In this document: in pieces, positions 1 to 5,832 of the stretch | Layout: each line of letters begins with the position of its first letter | Numbering within the stretch: position 1 is the stretch's first letter | Assembly (NCBI GenBank): GCA_937876995.1 | Contig: CALEFD010000049.1 | Location: forward strand, 1 to 7,534 | Length of the DNA stretch: 7,534 nt | DNA from: an uncultured Bacteroidales bacterium | GTDB taxonomy: Bacteria > Bacteroidota > Bacteroidia > Bacteroidales > Bacteroidaceae | Reading direction: 5' to 3' | The notes under the pieces: generated by a model | Told to the model about the DNA's origin: nothing | What the model saw: only the letters and a program-made list of their open reading frames with translations | Database searches by the model: none | Made by a program: the position numbers and the translations under genes

Positions 1-205
1 TAAAGTTTACTTTAGTATTTCACTCAGCGAGCGTAAGTATCTTATACAAAGATACGATTAAGCGAGCGGGAAATATAAAGTTTACTTTAGTATTTCACTC
101 AGCGAGCGTAAGTATCTTATACAAAGATACGATTAAGCGAGCGGGAAATATAAAGTTTACTTTAGTATTTCACTCAGCGAGCGTAAGTATCTTATACAAA
201 GATAC
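1..205. repeat. 75-bp tandem repeat array, at least 2.7 exact copies, hairpin-rich
   Basis: Copies start at 1, 76 and 151 and are identical base for base. The third stops after 55 bases, at position 205. Position 1 is itself a unit start, so the array probably continues to the left. Each unit holds a 7-bp hairpin, GTATCTT-ATACA-AAGATAC (37-55, 112-130, 187-205), and the last copy ends exactly at the end of this hairpin. A second imperfect hairpin spans each copy junction: GAAATATAAAGT pairs with ACTTTA-g-TATTTC (70-96, 145-171), 12 bp with one bulged base. The octamer AGCGAGCG occurs twice per full unit. The unit is far too long and its copies too uniform for a CRISPR repeat-spacer pattern. 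The array sits 51 bp before the NAD kinase ATG. Its function is unknown. Confidence 0.95.
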
Positions 206-256
206 AACTATCTTTTGCAAAAGGAGAATATTTTGTCACTTTTTAATACAATTATT

Positions 257-1132
257 ATGCAGTTTGCAATTTTTGGCAATCCATCGGCAGCAAAAGCCAA
301 TTTGGCAGAGCACAATCTCTTTGAATTCATTCATTCAATGGGCGATACTATTTGCATAGAAAGCGATTATTACGACTATCTTACAAAAGTATTAGAATGC
401 AATGTAAATTGTGTATCTGTCTTCAAAGATAATAATTTTGAAGCCGATGCCATAATAAGCATAGGAGGCGATGGTACATTCCTGCGCACCGCGTCCAGAA
501 CTGCAGACAAAGGAATCCCAATGATAGGTATAAACACCGGACGTTTGGGATTTATGGCAGATATAAACATTGACAACACCAAACAAGCATTGCAACTTAT
601 TCACGACGGTAAATATACCATACAAAAAAGATCTATGCTTGAAGTTACAATGAACAACATTCCCGCCAATTGTTCACGCTATGCACTAAACGATATTGCA
701 ATTCTTAAACACGATGTTTCTTCTATGATAAGCATAAAGGCATCTGTAAACAACGAACCTCTTGTAACTTATATGGCTGACGGACTAGTTATAGCCACAC
801 CAACCGGATCTACAGCCTATTCATTAAGCGTAGGTGGTCCTATAGTCTTTCCGGAAACAAACATCATAACCCTTACTCCGGTTGCTCCGCACAGTCTCAC
901 CATGAGACCATTAGTACTAAACAATGACCAAATTATCAGTTTGTCAGTAACCAGCAGAAGCCACAATTTTCTGGTATCAATAGACGGAAACAGCTTTAGC
1001 TGCCCCGAAGGAACAGATATAGAAATAAAAAAGGCTCCATTCCATATAAATGTAATGAAGCCTGAAGGTTATGGTTTTTTCTCTACTCTACGTGACAAGA
1101 TGATGTGGGGAGCTGACAACAGAGAGAACTAA
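257..1132 (+). CDS. nadK: NAD kinase (ATP-NAD kinase, PpnK/NadK)
   Basis: Cytosolic enzyme that phosphorylates NAD to NADP, setting the cell's NADP(H) supply. The 291-residue product opens with the FAIFGNPSA strand typical of Bacteroidetes homologues. It carries the hallmark GGDGT motif at about residues 70-74, then GINTGRLGFM (91-100), the NDIAI motif (145-149) and the glycine-rich GLVIATPTGSTAYSLS stretch (176-191), followed by PHSLTMRPLV (211-220). Length is normal for the family. I chose the ATG at 257 because the conserved protein begins there. The frame is open further upstream, with TTG codons at 215 and 233, and an AGGAG at 222-226 would suit the TTG at 233 (eight extra residues), so the start is not beyond doubt. 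No convincing TTTG / TAnnTTTG promoter was found; the 75-bp array lies just upstream. The 3' end overlaps the convergent argD by 50 bp. Confidence 0.95.
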   Translation: MQFAIFGNPSAAKANLAEHNLFEFIHSMGDTICIESDYYDYLTKVLECNVNCVSVFKDNNFEADAIISIGGDGTFLRTASRTADKGIPMIGINTGRLGFMADINIDNTKQALQLIHDGKYTIQKRSMLEVTMNNIPANCSRYALNDIAILKHDVSSMISIKASVNNEPLVTYMADGLVIATPTGSTAYSLSVGGPIVFPETNIITLTPVAPHSLTMRPLVLNNDQIISLSVTSRSHNFLVSIDGNSFSCPEGTDIEIKKAPFHINVMKPEGYGFFSTLRDKMMWGADNREN

Positions 1133-2237
1133 ACGCCTCTAAAAATTCATCAGCCTGTTCCTTACCTATGCACAAAGGAGGCAACAGACGAATTACATTC
1201 TGACCGCTCACACCCGTAAATATACGCTTTTCAAAGAGCAATTTACGGCGTATCTCCTTAATAGGTTCTTCCATTTCTATGCCTATCATAAGACCATTAC
1301 CGCGCACCTCTTTTACAAAAGGCATCTTTCTGAGTTCAGACAACAGATATTCGCCCACCTTTGCAGCATTATCCACCAGATTTTCCTGTTCCATCACATC
1401 TATCACAGCAAGTGCAGCTGCACAAGCCAGATGATTACCACCAAAAGTAGTACCTAACTGACCTTTTACAGGATTGAACATAGGGCTTATAAGCACACCA
1501 CCGCAAGGGAAACCATTTGCTATACCTTTTGCCACAGTAATCATATCGGGTTTAATACCATAATACTGATGTGCAAAGAATTTACCGCTACGTCCATAAC
1601 CGCTCTGAATTTCATCAAGAATCAGCACAGTTCCCGTTTCGGTACATATATCGCGCAATTGGTGCATAAAATCGACATTCGGAATACGAATACCGCCTAC
1701 ACCTTGAATACCCTCTATAATAACTGCAGCGACATCGCCTTTTAACAGTTCTGTTTTCACCGTTTCAATATCATTCAAAGGAACGTATGTAACGTGTCCA
1801 TTAGCATTTATAGGTGCTATAATTGAAGGATTATCGGTTGCTTCAACTGCAAGCGATGTTCTTCCGTGAAACGCCTTACAGAAAGATATAACACGACTGC
1901 GTCCGGTATGAAACGATGCCAATTTCAACGCATTCTCATTAGCTTCGGCACCACTGTTTACCATAAAGAAGCTATACTCCGGATAACCCGAAATATTGCC
2001 TACACGTTCAGCAAGTTCTTCCTGAATACGGTTAATTACTGAATTTGAATAAAAACCAAGCGTAGAAAGCTGTTTGCCAACCTTCTCCACATAATGAGGA
2101 TGAGAATGGCCAATGCTTATAACTGCGTGTCCGCCATAAAGGTCAAGATACCTGTTCCCATTGTCATCCCATACATAAAAGCCCTCTCCCCTGACAATAT
2201 TGACAGGGAAGAGTGCATATACATCATATAGATTCAT
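1083..2237 (-). CDS. argD: Acetylornithine (or succinylornithine) aminotransferase
   Basis: PLP-dependent class III aminotransferase that converts N-acyl-glutamate semialdehyde to N-acyl-ornithine using glutamate. In the 384-residue product the cofactor-binding NSGAEANE lies at 94-101, the conserved DEIQSG at 208-213, and the Schiff-base lysine is K237 in TVAKGIANGFPCGG. The N-terminus (NLYDVYALFPVNIVRGEG) matches the usual start of Bacteroidetes ArgD, and the ATG lies 18 bp after the argC stop, so it is the last gene of the operon seen here. The final dozen or so residues (cysteine-rich, after the EFLEAFSSL helix) look like a tail beyond the usual end of the fold and are encoded antisense to the conserved 3' end of NAD kinase. 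In B. fragilis the arginine pathway uses succinylated intermediates, so the true substrate may be succinylornithine; the sequence alone does not decide this. Confidence 0.95.
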   Translation of the reverse strand: MNLYDVYALFPVNIVRGEGFYVWDDNGNRYLDLYGGHAVISIGHSHPHYVEKVGKQLSTLGFYSNSVINRIQEELAERVGNISGYPEYSFFMVNSGAEANENALKLASFHTGRSRVISFCKAFHGRTSLAVEATDNPSIIAPINANGHVTYVPLNDIETVKTELLKGDVAAVIIEGIQGVGGIRIPNVDFMHQLRDICTETGTVLILDEIQSGYGRSGKFFAHQYYGIKPDMITVAKGIANGFPCGGVLISPMFNPVKGQLGTTFGGNHLACAAALAVIDVMEQENLVDNAAKVGEYLLSELRKMPFVKEVRGNGLMIGIEMEEPIKEIRRKLLFEKRIFTGVSGQNVIRLLPPLCIGKEQADEFLEAFSSLCCQLPTSSCHVE

Positions 2238-2255
2238 ACCTATAAAAACAGACCT

Positions 2256-3224
2256 TTAGAAACCGGACGGTTTCAATTTAAGTCCGGTTGTCTCTTTTAA
2301 ATTAAACAACAAATTCATATTGTGTACAGCTGTACCACTGGCACCTTTTACCAGATTATCTATGCAGGAAACAATCAACAAACGGTCTTCATGCTTTTCA
2401 AGATGAAGCAGACATTTGTTGGTATTTACCACCTGTTTTAAATCTATAGGTTCATCTACAACATGTACAAAAGAATCATCTTTATAATAATCACGGTATA
2501 TCCTGTACATTTCATCTATGGCAACAGCATTTTTTACCACCACAGTTGCAAATATACCTCGCGCAAAGTCACCTCTATACGGAATAAATGTGATGTCTGA
2601 ATTGAAACTGCTTTGTAAATGCTTTACAGATTGAAGAATTTCCGGCAAATGCTGATGTGTAAACGGTTTATAGATGCTAATATTATCGTTTCTCCAACTA
2701 AAATGAGTTGTAGATGATGGTTTGACACCTGCACCTGTACTACCTGTAATAGCATTTACATATACATCGTCATTGAGCATCAAGTTACGTGCCAATGGCA
2801 ATAGTGCCAACTGAATAGCAGTGGCAAAACAACCCGGATTGGCCACATACTTACTCTTGCATATCTGCCTGCGATTCAGTTCAGGCAATCCATAGATAAA
2901 CGGATTGTCTTCCGATTCAAGACGGTAATCCATAGACAGGTCTATAACCTTAAGATGTTCCGGAAGGTTATGAGATTCCATAAACTTCTTAGTATCACCA
3001 TGAGCAGTACAGAAAAATAGCACATCAATATCTTCAAAAGGCATCTGGTCAGTAAAAACCATATCAGTTTCGCCCATCAGACCGCTATGTACCGAACTTA
3101 ATTTATTACCTGCATTACTTGTGCTGTTTACAAACACAATCTCTGCATCAGGATGATTCAGAAGCAATCTTATCAGTTCACCCGCTGTATAGCCGGCTCC
3201 GCCTATTATACCGATTTTTATCAT
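2256..3224 (-). CDS. argC: N-acetyl- (or N-succinyl-) gamma-glutamyl-phosphate reductase
   Basis: NADPH-dependent reductase that turns N-acyl-glutamyl phosphate into the semialdehyde, the substrate of ArgD. The 322-residue protein starts with the dinucleotide-binding motif GIIGGAGYTAGELIRLL (5-21). It has the catalytic cysteine at C132 in NPGCFATAIQL, the glycine-rich TGSTGAGVKPS (160-170) and the conserved HQHLPEI (190-196), with H192 the likely catalytic histidine. The C-terminal GASGTAVHNMN motif, which closes the active site, is intact. Length and motifs fit the short ArgC type found in Bacteroidetes. Its ATG is only 2 bp past the stop of the PspC gene, so translational coupling is likely. 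It is followed by argD after 18 bp. A perfect inverted repeat covers its last codons and stop. Confidence 0.96.
   Translation of the reverse strand: MIKIGIIGGAGYTAGELIRLLLNHPDAEIVFVNSTSNAGNKLSSVHSGLMGETDMVFTDQMPFEDIDVLFFCTAHGDTKKFMESHNLPEHLKVIDLSMDYRLESEDNPFIYGLPELNRRQICKSKYVANPGCFATAIQLALLPLARNLMLNDDVYVNAITGSTGAGVKPSSTTHFSWRNDNISIYKPFTHQHLPEILQSVKHLQSSFNSDITFIPYRGDFARGIFATVVVKNAVAIDEMYRIYRDYYKDDSFVHVVDEPIDLKQVVNTNKCLLHLEKHEDRLLIVSCIDNLVKGASGTAVHNMNLLFNLKETTGLKLKPSGF
2259..2274 (-). other. Inverted repeat over the argC stop codon region
   Basis: GAAACCGTCCGGTTTC (read on the - strand) forms a 6-bp stem with a GUCC tetraloop, ending one base before the argC stop codon completes the gene. In the transcript it would sit between argC and argD. 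The nearest T run begins about 10 bases downstream, so it is not a standard intrinsic terminator. It could affect mRNA processing or the argC/argD ratio, or be a coincidence of the KPSGF codons. Confidence 0.4.
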
Positions 3225-3226
3225 AT

Positions 3227-3415
3227 TTATTCTTTAACAGGCATAATCAATGCGCAAATCAGGTAAGCCAAAAGGCCACATCCGCCAAGAAGAGCGAACA
3301 ATACCCAAAGAATACGCATAACTGTAGCATCCATACCTAAGTATTCTGCTAAACCACCGCATACACCACAAAGCTTTTTGTTTGTAGCTGAACGAAATAA
3401 TTTTTTATCTGCCAT
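3227..3415 (-). CDS. Small PspC-domain membrane protein
   Basis: A 62-residue protein consisting of a single PspC domain. A basic N-terminus (ADKKLFRSATNKKLCGV) leads into the family signature GVCGGLAEYLGMDATVMRILWVLF (17-40), followed by a hydrophobic helix with a glycine hinge (about 34-59) ending in MPVKE. PspC domains are named after the phage-shock inner-membrane protein PspC, but stand-alone copies like this are common in Bacteroidetes and have no established specific role. It probably sits in the cytoplasmic membrane. It lies inside the arginine operon, 41 bp after argG and 2 bp before argC, so it must be co-transcribed with both and is probably coupled to argC. No pspA or pspF homologue is nearby. 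The domain assignment is firm; any function in arginine metabolism is unknown. Confidence 0.9.
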   Translation of the reverse strand: MADKKLFRSATNKKLCGVCGGLAEYLGMDATVMRILWVLFALLGGCGLLAYLICALIMPVKE

Positions 3416-3456
3416 AATTGTAATATTAAAAAGTTATTAATCTATAATTCAATCTA

Positions 3457-4659
3457 TTAACGCTCTTCGTCAGGGTGCACACTGTAATATGCACGTAACG
3501 GAGTAGAGGTAATCTTAATAAAGCCTTTGGCATCGTCGGCTGTCCAGGCTTTTGCACCTTCTCCATATTCACCTAACTTATTGTGAACCAAATCATCAGG
3601 GGTATCGCAACCAACAGTTTGGAAACTGTAAGGACGAAGTTCCAAAGTAACTGTACCATTTACATTACGTTGTGAACTCTCCAGCATAGCCTCTATATCC
3701 GGCATTACAGGCTCTAAATACTGAGATTCGTGCAAGAACATTCCGTACCAATTAGATACTTGATCTTTCCAGTACTGCTGCCACTTAGACAATGTATATT
3801 TTTCCAGGAAACGATGAGCTGCAATTATAAGCATAGGAGCTGCTGCTTCAAAACCTACACGTCCTTTAATACCTATAATAGTATCGCCCACGTGGCAATC
3901 ACGGCCTATAGCGTATGCAGCACCTATCTTTTCTACCTCTTGTATAGCGGCAATCTTATCTTCAAAATCCACACCGTTTACACTCTTCAGTTCTCCCTTT
4001 TCAAAACCTAAAGAGAGAATTTCTGAGCCCTGCTTTTCGGGATGTTTCAGATAAGCTGATTCAGGTAATCCCTGTGTGGAATCAAGTATTTCACCGCCAC
4101 AAATGGATGTACCCCATATACCTACGTTATAGGAATATTTCAGTTTGGTAAAATCGGCATTGAAACCATTTGCATTCAGATAATCAATCTCCTCTTTACG
4201 GCTTAGGTTCTTATCGCGAGTAAGAGTAATAATTTCCACTCCCGGAGCCTTTACCAGGAATGTCATATCAAAACGAATCTGGTCATTACCTGCACCTGTA
4301 GAACCATGAGCAATAGCATCTGCACCTATTTCGTTTGCATAACGTGCTATAGCCAATGCTTGGAATATACGTTCAGAAGATACAGATATAGGGTAACAGT
4401 TGTTACGCAACACATTACCATAAACCATATACTTTAAAGACTTTTCGTAATATTCCTTAGTTACATCAAGAGTCACATATTTAACTGCGCCCAATTTATA
4501 GGCGTTCTCTTCATTAGTCTTTAATTGTTCAGGGCTAAAACCACCTGTATTTGCACAAGCTGCATACACTTCGTAGCCCATCTCTTTAGTAAGGTACATA
4601 ACATTATAGCTGGTATCCAAACCACCTGAAAATGCTACCACCACTTTTTTCTTTGCCAT
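3457..4659 (-). CDS. argG: Argininosuccinate synthase
   Basis: Cytosolic enzyme that joins citrulline and aspartate, with ATP converted to AMP and pyrophosphate, to form argininosuccinate. The 400-residue product has the PP-loop SGGLDTS at residues 11-17 right after the first beta strand, and the conserved AHGSTGAGNDQIRFD (about 117-131), which contacts substrate and nucleotide. The SSERIFQALAIARYA segment, the YSYNVGIWGTSICGGEI segment and the ELRPYSFQ region near the C-terminus also fit the family. Length is normal. The ATG (MAKKKVVVAFSGG) lies 14 bp after the GNAT stop without a Shine-Dalgarno sequence. A 41-bp AT-rich gap separates it from the PspC gene, the largest gap in the operon; I saw no clear promoter or terminator in it. 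Confidence 0.97.
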   Translation of the reverse strand: MAKKKVVVAFSGGLDTSYNVMYLTKEMGYEVYAACANTGGFSPEQLKTNEENAYKLGAVKYVTLDVTKEYYEKSLKYMVYGNVLRNNCYPISVSSERIFQALAIARYANEIGADAIAHGSTGAGNDQIRFDMTFLVKAPGVEIITLTRDKNLSRKEEIDYLNANGFNADFTKLKYSYNVGIWGTSICGGEILDSTQGLPESAYLKHPEKQGSEILSLGFEKGELKSVNGVDFEDKIAAIQEVEKIGAAYAIGRDCHVGDTIIGIKGRVGFEAAAPMLIIAAHRFLEKYTLSKWQQYWKDQVSNWYGMFLHESQYLEPVMPDIEAMLESSQRNVNGTVTLELRPYSFQTVGCDTPDDLVHNKLGEYGEGAKAWTADDAKGFIKITSTPLRAYYSVHPDEER

Positions 4660-4673
4660 ATTATAATTACAGT

Positions 4674-5225
4674 TTATTCCTTATCTTTATGTTTTGCAGG
4701 ATCGTACAGCATACCTGTACAAATACAATATCTACGCTCTGTACGCTCTAATACATCGTGGTTGCAACAACCCTGACAACCGCGCCAGAAGGCCTCATCG
4801 TCAGTCAGTTCAGAAAACGGAACCGGCACATAGCCAAGTTCAGTATTTATCTTCATTACCGCACCACCACTGGTAAGACCAAAAAGCTTTGCATTTGGCC
4901 ACCTCTCTCGCGACAGATTAAATGCAAACTGCTTAATTCTTTTTGCCAAACCTTTGTTTCTGTATGATGGCACAACTATAAGACCTGAATTTGCAACATA
5001 ATGCTTATCACTCCAGGTTTCTATATAGCAAAAACCTGCAAAGTCATCACCACAAAGGGCTATAATAGCTTTGCCCTCTTTCATCTTTTCAGCAACATAT
5101 TCGTGGGTTCGTTTGGCAATACCTGTACCACGCACTTTTGCTGCATCTTCAATAGTTTTCAGGATGACATCCACATATTTTTCGTGCGATTCATCCGCAA
5201 CCATTATCTCAATTTCGTTTTCCAT
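4674..5225 (-). CDS. GNAT acyltransferase, candidate N-acetyl/succinylglutamate synthase
   Basis: A 183-residue GNAT-fold protein. The acyl-CoA pyrophosphate-binding motif is visible as VVPSYRNKGLAKRIKQFA (85-102, with R89-x2-G92-x-A94), preceded by the beta4 strand ANSGLIV and followed by the beta5/alpha4 region LFGLTSGGAVMKINTELGYVPV (114-135). The C-terminal tail is rich in cysteine: C150, C153, C154, C167 and C169 with H156, a pattern resembling a metal-binding site. It lies between argR (16-bp gap) and argG (14-bp gap). Bacteria lacking classical ArgA can use a short GNAT as N-acetylglutamate synthase, as Mycobacterium does with a protein of similar size. Position and length therefore make this the likely first enzyme of arginine synthesis, acylating glutamate with acetyl- or succinyl-CoA. 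The fold is certain; the substrate is inferred. Confidence 0.9.
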   Translation of the reverse strand: MENEIEIMVADESHEKYVDVILKTIEDAAKVRGTGIAKRTHEYVAEKMKEGKAIIALCGDDFAGFCYIETWSDKHYVANSGLIVVPSYRNKGLAKRIKQFAFNLSRERWPNAKLFGLTSGGAVMKINTELGYVPVPFSELTDDEAFWRGCQGCCNHDVLERTERRYCICTGMLYDPAKHKDKE

Positions 5226-5241
5226 TATAATCTTTACCTAA

Positions 5242-5718
5242 TTAAATAGATATAATAATAGGTTCCAATAGATGTTTAATTTCTGTTCTGCTTGCATCTT
5301 CCGACAATACCATAAGCAACGTGTCGTCACCCGCAATAGTACCAAGTACATTTGGCAGATTATGATTATCTATGTCGTATGCCAAACTGCTTGCATAACC
5401 GGGTTTTGTCTTGATAACCGCCATATTTCCGGAAAAGTTTAACGAAACAAAACCATATCTGGGCTGATTAACAACTGGAGCGCTCTCTGCCGCAGCCTTT
5501 TTCTGCACCAAAGCTCTATTAGGAAGAACATATAGGTAATCTCCGTATGTGTTTGCAACTTTTGAGATTTTCATCTTCTTCAAATCGCGAGACAGAGTAG
5601 CCTGCGTTACATTATAACCCATAGAAGTCAACACCTGCAATAGCTGGTCCTGATTCTTTATATCCTGTTCGGATATTACTTGACGTATGGCCTCCAACCT
5701 GTTGTTCTTATTCTTCAT
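5242..5718 (-). CDS. argR: Arginine repressor ArgR
   Basis: Hexameric arginine-responsive DNA-binding regulator, 158 residues, the first gene of the operon. The N-terminal winged helix (about 1-70) contains the recognition-helix motif TQATLSRDLKKM (38-49) with the family's S43-R44. A variable linker follows (about 71-86), then the oligomerisation and arginine-binding domain, which ends in GTIAGDDTLL (126-135) with the paired aspartates D131-D132 that contact arginine. The frame is open 27 codons further upstream, to an ATG at 5799, but that extension has low-complexity, cysteine-rich composition unlike ArgR and crosses the probable promoter, so I chose the ATG at 5718, where homology begins. 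There is no Shine-Dalgarno sequence. An ARG-box-like site lies just before the start, pointing to autoregulation. Confidence 0.95.
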   Translation of the reverse strand: MKNKNNRLEAIRQVISEQDIKNQDQLLQVLTSMGYNVTQATLSRDLKKMKISKVANTYGDYLYVLPNRALVQKKAAAESAPVVNQPRYGFVSLNFSGNMAVIKTKPGYASSLAYDIDNHNLPNVLGTIAGDDTLLMVLSEDASRTEIKHLLEPIIISI

Positions 5719-5721
5719 AAT

Positions 5722-5735
5722 TGCATAAATATTCT
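5722..5735 (-). promoter_or_regulatory. Probable ARG box (ArgR operator) before argR
   Basis: The - strand reads AGAATATTTATGCA. Against the ArgR consensus core TGAAT-WWWW-ATTCA it matches 8 of the 10 fixed bases and all 4 W positions. It lies 3 bp upstream of the argR start and just downstream of the predicted -7 element, about where the transcript would begin. ArgR binding there would block initiation or elongation of the whole operon. The consensus comes from Gammaproteobacteria and Bacillus; whether it holds in Bacteroidetes is inference. Confidence 0.5.
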
Positions 5736-5746
5736 CGTTTGCGTTG

Positions 5747-5780
5747 CAAAAATAGTATAAAAAACGGTTCGATGTGCAAA
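5747..5780 (-). promoter_or_regulatory. Bacteroides-type promoter for the argR operon
   Basis: On the - strand TTTG (5780-5777) and TATTTTTG (5754-5747) match the -33 TTTG and -7 TAnnTTTG elements of Bacteroidetes. The spacer is 22 bp, slightly above the usual 19-21. Transcription would begin near 5742, about 25 nt before the argR ATG. The -33 element lies inside the descending arm of the upstream terminator stem. A small perfect inverted repeat, TTTGC-aac-GCAAA (5738-5750), overlaps the -7 element. Confidence 0.6.
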
Positions 5781-5807
5781 AACATACAAAATTTTGCATA
5801 CCGAACC
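5759..5807 (-). terminator. Intrinsic terminator of the TPR/HTH regulator gene
   Basis: Read on the - strand, arms GGTTCGGTATGCAAAA (5807-5792) and TTTTGCACATCGAACC (5781-5766) form a 16-bp stem with one A-C mismatch and one G-U wobble around a 10-nt loop. They are followed by G and six T residues (5764-5759). It begins 25 bp after the stop of the regulator gene and should separate it from the arginine operon. A nested perfect palindrome, CAAAATTTTG (5787-5796), spans loop and arm. A seven-T run also flanks the other side (5812-5818), so it may work in both directions. Confidence 0.8.
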
Positions 5808-5832
5808 CCTATTTTTTTGAATAAATCTGTAA

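Larger units (their letters stand above)
1083..5718 (-). other. Arginine biosynthesis operon argR–GNAT–argG–pspC–argC–argD
   Basis: Six genes in one direction with gaps of 16, 14, 41, 2 and 18 bp and no recognisable internal terminator, which implies one transcript from the promoter before argR. Steps represented are glutamate acylation (candidate), semialdehyde formation, transamination and argininosuccinate synthesis, plus the regulator. Kinase (argB), transcarbamylase (argF type) and lyase (argH) genes are not in this window. Confidence 0.85.

Noticed and set aside
1..205. CRISPR array
   Set aside because: The repeat is one continuous 75-bp unit with identical sequence throughout. There are no variable spacers, and no cas genes are present.
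206..235. Bacteroides promoter for nadK between the array and the gene
   Set aside because: TATCTTTTG (209-217) has one base too many and TATTTTG (229-235) one too few for TAnnTTTG, and no correctly spaced TTTG lies upstream of either.
376..625. Two - strand reading frames inside nadK (68 and 77 codons)
   Set aside because: They are antisense to the conserved GGDGT region of NAD kinase, overlap each other in different frames, and show no recognisable domain.
3119..3340. + strand frame across argC 5' end and the PspC gene
   Set aside because: It is antisense to two well-supported genes and shows no protein features.
3416..3456. Internal promoter or second ARG box between argG and the PspC gene
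   Set aside because: TAACTTTT lacks the final G of TAnnTTTG and has no -33 partner. The TGAATTATAGATTAA stretch has the wrong spacing for an ARG box.
3730..4011. + strand frame of 93 codons inside argG
   Set aside because: It is antisense to conserved ArgG sequence; its cysteine- and serine-rich translation looks like a shadow.
4694..5249. Three short + strand frames inside the GNAT gene
   Set aside because: They are antisense to a GNAT with clear motifs. The 5001-5249 frame is hydrophobic and phenylalanine-rich, as expected from reverse reading, with no start context.
5719..5799. 27-codon N-terminal extension of ArgR
   Set aside because: ArgR homology begins at MKNKNNRLEAIRQVI. The extension covers the promoter and terminator arm and resembles non-coding sequence.
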